Shown: piece after piece, positions 36,620 to 45,106 of the stretch
Position numbering within the stretch: the first letter of the stretch is position 1
Layout: each line of letters begins with the position of its first letter
Assembly (NCBI RefSeq): GCF_032050975.1
Contig: NZ_CP116967.1
Location: forward strand, 1,113,001-1,177,000
Length of the DNA: 64,000 nucleotides
Reading direction: 5' to 3'
Source of the DNA: Candidatus Nitrospira allomarina
GTDB lineage: Bacteria; Nitrospirota; Nitrospiria; Nitrospirales; UBA8639
Translations under genes and position numbers: made by a program
The notes under the pieces: generated by a model
What the model was told of the DNA's origin: nothing
The model's input: only the letters and a program-made list of their open reading frames with translations
Databases searched by the model: none

Positions 36620-37783
36620 ATGTGGAGATGGGCGGGGGTGATCCTCCTTCTTTCCATATTGGGTTGCCAGATGCGAGAGGTACAACCAACATTTAAGGAT
36701 GAATGTGGGATTCTTCGTTCCGACGTTGATTGGTCAAATCGGATTAAGGTGTTGAATCTATTAAGCCTGGCCTTTTCCCAAAAATGCGATGCCGCAGTCA
36801 TTGAGTATACGGAAGAAGCCCAATTTGGATTTCGCGATAAAACATTTTCTTTCTCTCGTGAAATGGCCGGGGTCTTTTTATCTGATGGGGTGCTTACGGA
36901 TTATGTGTTGGAATCGTATGAGCGGGCATATTTAAGCGTTTTGCTTGCCGCGAGTTATCTGAGGACCGGACATGTCGAGGATGCAAAAGTGGAATTACGG
37001 CGGTTGGACCATGAACTGTTCGCCCCGTTGTATAATTTTGGTGAAGACCCTGTCAATCTTGTGCTTTCCGCCGTGCTATGGGAAGTCCTTGGTGAACCAG
37101 GAGATGCCAGAACCGACTGGTTCAGGCTGGCGGAGCCCACCAGTTCTTTTCTTCTGCATGTGCCTCATGCTCTTCAATCGTTTGCCCAAAAACAGGTGAT
37201 CAGGCTGGATCAGGGTGCTCGTCCTACCCCCCGGTGGGAGGTCTATGGAATTGGTCGCTTTCCTGAGGTCGAGTGGGATTTCAAATTGTTTGGTGCCCCC
37301 AATGGATACTTTGTGATTCATCCCAAGCCCCCTTTTCAGGAGTTGTGTGTTTCTGAAACGGGCCTACGTCTTTCAACGGAAAGTTGGTTTGCAAAAATCG
37401 CGCACAGGCATGATCATGCTTACCACCCTCTTTTGAACATTCAGAGTTGGATTCGTTTACCTGTCGGCGTGGTTTATGGATTAGTGCCTTTTTCTCTTGG
37501 GGTCGGTGTGGCTGTTGGTGGATGTGCGGGGGCAGCGTCACTTGGAGGAAGAGGCAGTGATGATTTGTGTGCCTTGTCCATTCTGGGTGGCACGCAGTTA
37601 ATGCAAGTTGCTCCCACAGTGTTTCAGAATACCGTACGTCCGGATTTACGTCATTGGGAACTGCTCCCTGCAGCGGTTGTTGTTACTCAGGAGTCCGATG
37701 TGGGCTTTGAGCCCTGTGATAGTCATCAGGTGATTTTGCACTATTTGGTGACTCGTGCTCCTGCCCCTCCTTTAAGTTCTTAG
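36620..37783 (+). CDS. Lipoprotein of unknown function
   Basis: 387 residues from the ATG at 36620. MWRWAGVILLLSILGC is a short lipoprotein signal with lipobox LSILGC. The central part (~70-170) reads as helical repeats (YERAYLSVLLAASYLRTGHV, EDAKVELRRLDHELF, LVLSAVLWEVLGEPGDARTD), TPR-like. Near the end a hydrophobic segment (PVGVVYGLVPFSLGVGVAVGG) may insert in the membrane. An alternative start at 36548 (MKDSRSSPEPKK) would lengthen the signal's n-region. Family not recognised. Confidence 0.7.
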   Translation: MWRWAGVILLLSILGCQMREVQPTFKDECGILRSDVDWSNRIKVLNLLSLAFSQKCDAAVIEYTEEAQFGFRDKTFSFSREMAGVFLSDGVLTDYVLESYERAYLSVLLAASYLRTGHVEDAKVELRRLDHELFAPLYNFGEDPVNLVLSAVLWEVLGEPGDARTDWFRLAEPTSSFLLHVPHALQSFAQKQVIRLDQGARPTPRWEVYGIGRFPEVEWDFKLFGAPNGYFVIHPKPPFQELCVSETGLRLSTESWFAKIAHRHDHAYHPLLNIQSWIRLPVGVVYGLVPFSLGVGVAVGGCAGAASLGGRGSDDLCALSILGGTQLMQVAPTVFQNTVRPDLRHWELLPAAVVVTQESDVGFEPCDSHQVILHYLVTRAPAPPLSS

Positions 37784-38149
37784 AAATAGGAATTTTCTTC
37801 AAAACCATTTCATTCCGACGGGATTGCCTACTTCCTGGTAGTGGTCCATGCCCGTCCAAATAAAATGGCTTAGGGAGATATTTATTTAATTGGTCATGAG
37901 GCTTACGGAAATTTTGAGAGCCAATGGTCCAAAGGGATATCGTCCCCGAATGAATTTTTTACTGAGGATTTTATCTATTTAGATACAAAGTGTATCGAAA
38001 AAGAGAATGTATGAATAGGCAAAGATAAGGTGACAGAACGGCAAAGAAGAATACGAGGTGGCTATTCCCTAGGTTTTTTCTTAACCCCCCCATGTATGTC
38101 ATACTACATTATCATGGGAATAGGTCTTGCTTTATGAAAGGAATACCTT
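37784..38149. other. Gap with a small palindrome
   Basis: 366 bases, no gene. GATACA-AAG-TGTATC (37982-37996) is a perfect small dyad that could be an operator or hairpin. CTAGGTTTTTTCTT near 38078 is T-rich but has only a weak stem (GAATA/TATTC) before it. Confidence 0.35.
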
Positions 38150-38590
38150 ATGACATACACACCATTGGGAGATCCTCGGCTGTTTCCTTTTAGGCAAACC
38201 GGGTTAATTGGGTCTCTTCGACTGGGCCTGACCTTGTTGGCCATTGGGGTCATGATGATGGGGGCCAGCAAGGGGTGTGCAGAGGCCAAGCCTCCTGAAA
38301 CCCTAGCTCCTGCTCCTCAAAGTATTGCGGTCTATGCTCTTTCGCGTGGGAAAGGCGTACCTGATCAGGCCATCGAGGTGTTGGCCGACTCTCGCACACT
38401 TCTCAAGTCCGCCCAGGAACGCGGGGAGGTCCGGCGATTGGTTGAGCAACGTATTGGAATAGAAGGGGAGACGAGGCTCTGCGCGGAATTTGCTGATGTG
38501 GTTTCGGCTCATTCAATAATTGAGCAGATTCAACAACTCGGCGAGGGAGTGGATTTGATCAACGTAAAGGTTGAGCCCTGTCCTCCATGA
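38150..38590 (+). CDS. Hypothetical exported protein
   Basis: 146 residues. AAAGGA is followed by the ATG at 38150. A hydrophobic segment (LGLTLLAIGVMMMGASKGCA) at ~28-47 looks like a late signal peptide or anchor. The rest (~60-146) is a small mixed domain with two cysteines (CAEF, VEPCPP) and no recognised family. It precedes the lipoprotein metalloprotease gene by ~110 bases on the same strand. Confidence 0.6.
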   Translation: MTYTPLGDPRLFPFRQTGLIGSLRLGLTLLAIGVMMMGASKGCAEAKPPETLAPAPQSIAVYALSRGKGVPDQAIEVLADSRTLLKSAQERGEVRRLVEQRIGIEGETRLCAEFADVVSAHSIIEQIQQLGEGVDLINVKVEPCPP

Positions 38591-38702
38591 TCAACTTTTA
38601 TTCTCCACGAATATTTTTTGGGTTAGACGGCATCTAGTGGTTCCCGGGGTTCTCCTGTTGATCAGCAGGGAGGTTCATCATTACTTTCAAAGGAGTGGAA
38701 TT

Positions 38703-40016
38703 ATGAAAAATTGTCGAATTTTTCTCAATCAGACATTGACGGTGATAGGAATGGTCATCGGATTGACTGCCTGTTCCCAACTCCATACGACTCCACGACC
38801 AGCTGTTGACAGTGGGCACAAAAATTCTCCGGACCAGGGCAAGCAAATTTTGTCGGATAACGCAGAACAGAAACGAGACGAGTGGAAAAATAAAACCTTT
38901 GAGGAGTTTAAAGCCCAAACGTATAAGGAACCATTTGAAGGTGGGAAATATATTGTGAACGGTGATACCCCCATTCTCAATGAAAAACTTCTACAGGAAT
39001 TTTTTGAAACTCGAATAAAGGAGTCGATCAACTCTCGCGAGGGGGTTCGAACGAAATTAACCGTTCATCAAGTCAATGGTCAGGACGCAGTGTGGAATTC
39101 TATAGAAAAACGGCAACTGACCTACTGCGTTAGTAAAACCTTTGGCGCGAATTATGAAAAAATGAAGTCCGACATGGAGGCGGCCGGAAATGCATGGGAG
39201 GCGGTGGCTGCCGTTGATTTCATTTATGTGGGAGGAGAGGATGATTCTTGCACGGCGTCTAACCCGAATGTGGTTTTTGATGTACGCCCGGTCAACGTGA
39301 ATGGCCAATATCTGGCTCGAGCCTTTTTCCCGAATGAGCAACGGTCCTCGCGAAATGTCTTGGTGGATAACAGTTCTTTTCAACTGGATCCAAATGGCAA
39401 GCTATCGTTACAGGGGATATTGCGACATGAATTAGGTCATACGATTGGATTCCGGCATGAGCATACCCGCCCGGATTCGGGTACCTGTTTCGAAGATAGT
39501 AATTGGCGACCGCTAACCAGTTACGATGCCTTCTCGGTCATGCATTATCCGCAATGTAACGGTAAAGGGGATTGGACCTTGACCCTGACCAACATCGATA
39601 AAAATGGGGCAGCGTGTTTGTATGGCCCTGCGCAGGGATTCACCATTGATACCGCAATTTGTCAGGGACCCGACGAACCGCCGGGACCCATAGCCTGCGG
39701 ACCAAAAACGGAAACGTTTGTCGGACAAAGTGTGGCCAAGAATGCAGAGCAAACCTATGGCCCCTTTATGGTGGTTCCCGGAACATTAGTGGAAGTGGTT
39801 ATGCATGGAGAAGCTAGTCCCGGTGATCCCGATCTCTATGTTCGGTTCAACCAGAATCCGACAACGACTGCCTATGATTGTCGTCCTTATCTCTCGGGTG
39901 CGGAAGAAAAGTGCGTCCTTGATGTGCCCACCAACGGGACCGCGGTCCATGTAAAAGTTCGGGGATATTCAGACGCGCATTTCAATCTTACCGTGACTCA
40001 TACTCCTACACATTAA
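38703..40016 (+). CDS. Astacin-like (metzincin) lipoprotein metalloprotease with PPC domain
   Basis: 437 residues. AAGGAG and spacing put the start at 38703. Lipoprotein signal with lipobox LTAC (Cys24). The zinc site is HELGHTIGFRHEHTRPD (His242, Glu243, His246, His252), the metzincin/astacin pattern HExxHxxGxxHE, with the Met-turn SVMHYPQ (Met280) behind it. C-terminal ~345-437 is a bacterial pre-peptidase C-terminal (PPC) domain (GPFMVVPGTLVEVVMHGEAS, DPDLYVRF, VHVKVRGYSDAHFNL). Likely an extracytoplasmic protease attached to the membrane; its target is unknown. Confidence 0.9.
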   Translation: MKNCRIFLNQTLTVIGMVIGLTACSQLHTTPRPAVDSGHKNSPDQGKQILSDNAEQKRDEWKNKTFEEFKAQTYKEPFEGGKYIVNGDTPILNEKLLQEFFETRIKESINSREGVRTKLTVHQVNGQDAVWNSIEKRQLTYCVSKTFGANYEKMKSDMEAAGNAWEAVAAVDFIYVGGEDDSCTASNPNVVFDVRPVNVNGQYLARAFFPNEQRSSRNVLVDNSSFQLDPNGKLSLQGILRHELGHTIGFRHEHTRPDSGTCFEDSNWRPLTSYDAFSVMHYPQCNGKGDWTLTLTNIDKNGAACLYGPAQGFTIDTAICQGPDEPPGPIACGPKTETFVGQSVAKNAEQTYGPFMVVPGTLVEVVMHGEASPGDPDLYVRFNQNPTTTAYDCRPYLSGAEEKCVLDVPTNGTAVHVKVRGYSDAHFNLTVTHTPTH

Positions 40017-40130
40017 TAGCTCAGCACTTGTGAATACAGGGCAGAGAGGCTTTATGGCCTACCTGCCCTGATCCCGTTGATACGCTGGCCTAATGACAGG
40101 TTTCCGAGAAGTTGAGAAAAATTAGCCGTA

Positions 40131-41057
40131 TTAGGGGAAGGATTGAGCACAGCGGAAGCCGATGTTCGCTGACCGTTCTTCTGGAATGGCTCCTCCACGA
40201 GTCGCTGACCGCAACATGACTGGTCGACTTTTCCATGATCCGCCCCGTACAACTTTATATCGCCCCGATTTGGGACCAGGCGGATTTCTTGCTGGCATGA
40301 TGGGGTAATAATCTGGTCCCAGCCAATCATTAACCCATTCCGCGATATTGCCCGCCAAATGCAATATTTTATAAATACTTTGGCCATCTTCGAAGCTATC
40401 CACCGTTGCAACCAGAGGAATTTCATGGACGTGATATTGTCCGAATACGGCTAAGTCCGCTGTCGGGTCCATTTCCCCCCACGGAAAGATGCGGGCAGAT
40501 TCCCCTCTTGCCGCTTTCTCCCATTCAGCTTCTGACGGCAGTCTCTTGTAATGATGTTCGCAAAATGCTTTGGCTTCCTCCCATGTAATGTAGAGTGCCG
40601 GCCAGGAAGCGAGTGCCTGGTCAGGAATGAAATGCACACTAATGAGATGCCAAATGAGTCCTCGTAACTCATGAGAGACCGGCCTGTTGGTTGTTAGCAA
40701 AAATGCCAGATATTCGCTTAAGGTGCCTTCATGCCGATCCATGAGAAATCTATCCACCCAAATGTGACGTTGAGGGAATTCCGTGTCGTCATAATGCATT
40801 TCAAGACTATGCCGAAGATCGTCTCGACGATTGGTCCCCATCAAAAATACTCCTTCGGGAATGGTAACCTGTGGGGAGGGTTTGGCCAAGCTGGCGATAT
40901 GGGCGATATGCTCATCAACTTCGTCAGGAGGTAGGTGGGTCTCTCCGATTGCCAAGCAGGAAGATCCCCAGAGTAGCCCTATGGAAAGGAAGGCCGTCAA
41001 CAAACGATAATGTAAGAGTCGAACTGCCGTGAACGCTAGGAAGAATGTGTGGAGCAT
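40131..41057 (-). CDS. Exported formylglycine-generating-enzyme-like (SUMF1/FGE-sulfatase) protein
   Basis: 308 residues from the ATG at 41057, with signal region LLTAFLSIGLLWGSSCLAIG. The FGE fold is clear: FLMGTNRRDD, EFPQRHIWVDRFLMDRHEGT, ITWEEAKAFCEHHYKRLPSEAEWEKAARG, LAGNIAEWVNDW and RGGSW...GFRC. The two active-site cysteines of true FGE, expected between RGGSW and GFRC, are absent; the segment reads KSRPVMLRSATRGGAIPEERSAN. Sulfatase activation is therefore unlikely, and a binding or other role in the envelope is more probable. No sulfatase gene is near. Confidence 0.88.
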   Translation of the reverse strand: MLHTFFLAFTAVRLLHYRLLTAFLSIGLLWGSSCLAIGETHLPPDEVDEHIAHIASLAKPSPQVTIPEGVFLMGTNRRDDLRHSLEMHYDDTEFPQRHIWVDRFLMDRHEGTLSEYLAFLLTTNRPVSHELRGLIWHLISVHFIPDQALASWPALYITWEEAKAFCEHHYKRLPSEAEWEKAARGESARIFPWGEMDPTADLAVFGQYHVHEIPLVATVDSFEDGQSIYKILHLAGNIAEWVNDWLGPDYYPIMPARNPPGPKSGRYKVVRGGSWKSRPVMLRSATRGGAIPEERSANIGFRCAQSFP

Positions 41058-41837
41058 GTTTCTAGTCGTGGATTGAAAATCAAATGAGGGCAGTCTACGT
41101 GAAGGGCACTTTGTGAGCAAGCCGGATATAGCTGGAGATGCAACATGACAATATGGTTAGTCGATGTATAGGTTCGAAAGTCACCGGGTAAGAGGATTAG
41201 GATAGTCTGAAAATCTGGCTATGGACACAGCATGGACTCGTGCGAAGTGAAACAGCTTGGCGCAGGGCATGTGGTATCTGGCTATGTCAGAAATTGTAAG
41301 GCGGGCGAGTAGAAAAACACCCACAGATGCCGGATTCAACAGCAGTACGCGTTTTTATGGCTTGGCAATCTTGCGAGCAGGCACTGGTCTCAAGGTTGGT
41401 AACAAAAATGTATAACAAGGCTGATACAAAAAGGAAATTTCTGTGAATGGTGGTGTTGCTGCGTTGAAATGTCCCTGCCTGGTCCGTATAAATCTTGACG
41501 ATGAGGTCCGTGTTATTTGAGCCGTATTAAAGACATCACCTGAGTATCCTTCAGCCGTTAGAGAATGTGTTGTGTGTGGTTTCTTTTCAAGGGCAGGAGC
41601 GGGAGTTGCACCTGTCATGAGGTTGTCCAGGAACAATTGGCCGATCGGTCCAGAGTTCTAGTCATCAAATAATCATGACAATCCATCGGGCAAAGGTTGT
41701 ATCCTGCAAAACAATGAAAGGCTTGTGGGCTAGGTCCAAAATGAGAATTTACTGATTGTCACGGATGAGTTCTTGGCGAGGATGTTTGTGGAGTGTTTAA
41801 ACAATAGGCTAACCATTAGGGTATTTGCGAGGGGAAC
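41058..41837. other. Long gap without a convincing gene
   Basis: 780 bases. A 93-codon frame on the minus strand (41355-41636) has mixed composition and no recognisable family. I see no RNA gene or repeat. Confidence 0.35.
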
Positions 41838-42359
41838 ATGAATAACCCTATTATCAATTCTGCTTTTCGCATGGAGGAGTGTGTCTGCTTGAAAATGTTC
41901 TGTGGTCTACTCATGGTAGGCACTCTAGCTGCGTGCATCGGAGATAAGTATCAGCAGCAGGCGGATATCATTAAAGGCCATGTGGAAATGTTCTATGGTT
42001 ATTTGCAATCACATCAGGTTGAGCAAGCTATGTTTGAAAATGAACAGATTGAGGTACTTGCGCTAAGAAGTGAAGAACGCCTGCTTCGTCGTGTAGGGCA
42101 GATGAGGCAGGGTGAGAAAACGCAGGAATGGAAAATTATTAAAACGGCCAAAGAAACAGCTGCGGAAAATTGGTTAGCATTGGCCCGTTATTTTTCTGAA
42201 AACCAACAGTACAACAAGTCCCTGGGCACCTATCGACGGGTTATTGAAACCTACCAAGGCTTGGCCAACCAATTTTATGTCGACCGTGCGAAAAGGGGAA
42301 TTCAGGACGTGAAAGCCATCCTGGATCCTGGGGTTCCGCCTGTAACCCCTGAAAAATAG
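41838..42359 (+). CDS. Small lipoprotein with a helical, TPR-like domain
   Basis: 173 residues. GAGGGG precedes the ATG at 41838. Signal segment LKMFCGLLMVGTLAAC, with lipobox LAAC (Cys33 from this start). The remaining part is charged and helical; ENWLALARYFSENQQYNKSLGTYRRVIETY resembles a TPR pair. Unknown function, probably membrane-anchored on the periplasmic side. Confidence 0.7.
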   Translation: MNNPIINSAFRMEECVCLKMFCGLLMVGTLAACIGDKYQQQADIIKGHVEMFYGYLQSHQVEQAMFENEQIEVLALRSEERLLRRVGQMRQGEKTQEWKIIKTAKETAAENWLALARYFSENQQYNKSLGTYRRVIETYQGLANQFYVDRAKRGIQDVKAILDPGVPPVTPEK

Positions 42360-42515
42360 TCTTGCCTGGCACTGCGTTTTTTATGGATGGAGATATCTAT
42401 TATCCCAGCTCCCCGGGAGGAATAGAAAATTTCTTCTATTCTACATCTATTCAAAATTTTTATGAACTCTAAGAATGAGGTTGGTGGTTCTGAGAACGCA
42501 CAGGAGAATGCGGAT

Positions 42516-42995
42516 TTATTGTGCATAAAAACTTTCTCCTTCTAGCGGTGGGCACCAAGCCTTTACAATTTGAACATTTTGAATTGTGCAGGGGGAAAAA
42601 CTGGTGCAATATATTTGAGGAGCGACAGCAGTCATGTGGGACCCCACTTTGGATTCAGACGCAAACCCCTCGGGCCACGGGGCAATACCAAAGGCCCACT
42701 CTCCATCCAGGCTTCTCGTGTCTTCATAGTACACGTTAAAGCCAATGAAACCCCTCCCAGATGTTGTGCAATAATTATTGTAGGGTGGTAATTGAATATC
42801 AACATGGAAAATGTAGCCGTCTTCCACCCAGGAATCCCCAAACTCGATAGGCAGTTCATCAGCCGAGGCTGAGGTTATCAGACTCAAGGAATAGAGAAAG
42901 GCTAAAAAAACACCGCAACTCAGGGCCAAACATTTCAAGGATGCTGAGGTTTTCCTGTAAAAAAAGGGAAAGGAGGATAAGACGCGTAAATTCAT
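42516..42995 (-). CDS. Hypothetical exported protein
   Basis: 159 residues. Long signal peptide (KCLALSCGVFLAFLYSLSLITSASA, cleavage near 46). The mature part is a small cysteine-containing domain (NNYCTTSGRGFIGFNVYYED, PQIYCTSFSPCTIQN, AWCPPLEG), with four cysteines that could form two disulfides. GAGG lies ~10 bases before the ATG. No family recognised. Confidence 0.6.
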   Translation of the reverse strand: MNLRVLSSFPFFYRKTSASLKCLALSCGVFLAFLYSLSLITSASADELPIEFGDSWVEDGYIFHVDIQLPPYNNYCTTSGRGFIGFNVYYEDTRSLDGEWAFGIAPWPEGFASESKVGSHMTAVAPQIYCTSFSPCTIQNVQIVKAWCPPLEGESFYAQ

Positions 42996-43047
42996 ATGGT
43001 GAAGACCTCACTGTTGTATTAATGGATTAGACAAACATATTCTATTC

Positions 43048-43074
43048 AACTGACACATGAAACGGTTGTCAGTT
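43048..43074. repeat. Perfect inverted repeat upstream of the 42995 gene
   Basis: AACTGACA (43048-43055) and TGTCAGTT (43067-43074), 11 bases apart, 53-79 bases in front of the start at 42995. Without a T run it looks more like an operator or an mRNA hairpin than a terminator. Confidence 0.4.
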
Positions 43075-43217
43075 TGCTCTACTATACCGATTATTTTTCA
43101 GATACCGTCAATACAGCAAACGAGGGGAAGGGGCGGAAGCATTTTTTAAAAAAAGTGAGAGAGAAAAAGGAATGGTGGATAGATTTAATGATAGGTAATG
43201 GAGGAGGGAAGATCGGA

Positions 43218-44231
43218 TCAGATCCCAATCGAAAAGAAATTCGGATTTTCTCCAAAATGTTGCAAAGCTTTTGAGGTGATTTGTCGCCCTCGGGCCGTTC
43301 GATCCAGATATCCAGATTGAAGCAGAAAAGGTTCGTATACATCTTCTAATGTGGATTTTTCTTCTTGGACCGCTGCGGCCAATGCGTCGATGCCAACTGG
43401 TCCTCCCTTAAATTTTCTGATTATGGTCAAGAGTATTTTGCGGTCCATTTCATCAAATCCTGCCTGATCGACTCCTAACCATTGTAAGGCTTCCTGTGCA
43501 ACAGATCTCGTGATCCGTCCTTGGGCTTTAACCTCGGCAAAGTCACGCACACGTTTGACTAATCGATTAGCAATACGGGGAGTCCCACGAGCCCGGCTGG
43601 CAATTTCTCCCGCCCCTTCATCCTCAATGTGGATTCCGAGTAGTTTAGCGGAGCGGGCAATGATGACCTGCAAGTCTTCAGGCAGATAATAATCCAATCG
43701 ATAAACAAGCCCGAAGCGCTCTCGCAGAGGAGAAGTGAGGGAGCCCGCGCGTGTCGTGGCTCCAATGAGCGTAAAAGGTGGGAGATCTAATTTCATGGTG
43801 CGCAGGGAGGGGCCCTGTCCAATCACCAAATCTATTTGGTAATCCTCCATGGCGGGATACAATACCTCTTCGGCCGCTGGAGGCAACCGGTGAATTTCAT
43901 CGATAAATAGAACATCCCGTGGCTGGAGATTTGCCAAAATGGCGGCTAGGTCGCCCGCGTGGGTGAGTACCAGCCCTGAGGTGGAGCGAATCGTGCCCCC
44001 CATTTCTTTGGCGATAATATGAGCGATGGTGGTTTTTCCTAACCCAGGAGGTCCATAAAAAATGGCATGGTCCAAGGCTTCTCCTCTACCCGTTGCCGCG
44101 TCAATACAAACCCGAAGCGATTCTTTCATCCGCTCCTGGCCGATATACTCCGTTAAGCGTTGAGGTCTCAAGGTCCCCTCAAGGCTTTGTTCTTCTTCTA
44201 TGAGATGAGTGGTAAGAATCCGGTCGTCCAT
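43218..44231 (-). CDS. ruvB: Holliday junction branch migration ATPase RuvB
   Basis: 337 residues. AAA+ ATPase: Walker A GPPGLGKT (60-67), Walker [10 protein letters not shown], sensor GATTRAG, arginine-finger region PLRERFG, then the C-terminal winged helix ([30 protein letters not shown]). It drives branch migration with RuvA and is resolved by RuvC; neither is in the window, so the gene stands apart from ruvAC. Confidence 0.98.
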   Translation of the reverse strand: MDDRILTTHLIEEEQSLEGTLRPQRLTEYIGQERMKESLRVCIDAATGRGEALDHAIFYGPPGLGKTTIAHIIAKEMGGTIRSTSGLVLTHAGDLAAILANLQPRDVLFIDEIHRLPPAAEEVLYPAMEDYQIDLVIGQGPSLRTMKLDLPPFTLIGATTRAGSLTSPLRERFGLVYRLDYYLPEDLQVIIARSAKLLGIHIEDEGAGEIASRARGTPRIANRLVKRVRDFAEVKAQGRITRSVAQEALQWLGVDQAGFDEMDRKILLTIIRKFKGGPVGIDALAAAVQEEKSTLEDVYEPFLLQSGYLDRTARGRQITSKALQHFGENPNFFSIGI

Positions 44232-44387
44232 ATATGGAATCAGTCTAAACCGAACTATTGTAAGAAATGCATTCTTGACGGTGTTGGGAAAATAGAAGAG
44301 GGAGGAGAGCTCCCTCTTTCGGGAAATGACTCAATAACTGAAAGCAGACTGCGAAGTGAGATAAAACTAAGGCTCCAACCAGGCCAT

Positions 44388-44945
44388 CTAGAAACCTGAA
44401 AATAGATCCTGGCAGCCAAGGCAGAATTCCACATTTACTTGCCGTTCAAGGAAATTCACGAGAAAGCCTTGCTTTTCATACAATAATTTGGCACCCATCA
44501 GTGTTTCATTGGGGAAATCCTCTGGTCCCAGCAGATCGCGAATTTCTTTCGTGGATTTGGCCCCGAGAATGTGTCGGAAGATGCCACGGACTTTATGGGC
44601 AAATCGATTATTTATAAATATGAGATCCACTTTCCCATCAGTGATACGGACCCCTGCCATTGCCCCAGTTGGATTTTCTTTGTCCCATAACAGAATGAAG
44701 GTGCCTTCTTGTTCTGCCCGAACACCGGAAATTCTTGCTTCGACGAGGGCCTCCACCGCAGTGGCTTCTGGGTCCCCTAATTTCACTCGATAGAGTGAAA
44801 TTTCTGCAGCATTTATTTCCTTCGCCTCTTCAATGCTGTTGCGAGTGAGTTCGTATTTGGCGGCCCATCCTTGTGAAGAAATTGTCAAAAGACTCGTCAG
44901 AATAATAGTGGCAGTCAGGATACATGCTGCTTTCAAATTCTTCAT
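44388..44945 (-). CDS. Hypothetical exported protein
   Basis: 185 residues from the ATG at 44945, where GAGGAA gives a well-placed ribosome-binding site. Signal peptide MKNLKAACILTATIILTSLL...QGWA. The mature part (~30-185) is mixed alpha/beta: VEALVEARISGVRAEQEGTF, AGVRITDGKVDLIFINN, VRGIFRHILG. It ends with a CLGC pair. No family recognised. Divergent from uvrA, with ~160 bases between starts. Confidence 0.65.
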   Translation of the reverse strand: MKNLKAACILTATIILTSLLTISSQGWAAKYELTRNSIEEAKEINAAEISLYRVKLGDPEATAVEALVEARISGVRAEQEGTFILLWDKENPTGAMAGVRITDGKVDLIFINNRFAHKVRGIFRHILGAKSTKEIRDLLGPEDFPNETLMGAKLLYEKQGFLVNFLERQVNVEFCLGCQDLFSGF

Positions 44946-45106
44946 GAAATTCCTCATCAATAAGGGAAATGAAAATAAGGTTGGGAAAAAAGGATACGAT
45001 TCCGTCTATACAAAAGAGATACATGAAGCCTGCAAGATTGTATCCGACCTTTTGTGTAAGGGTCAATTCTATTGGTCAAAGAGAAGCCACAGTAAAGGGG
45101 ATTCGT

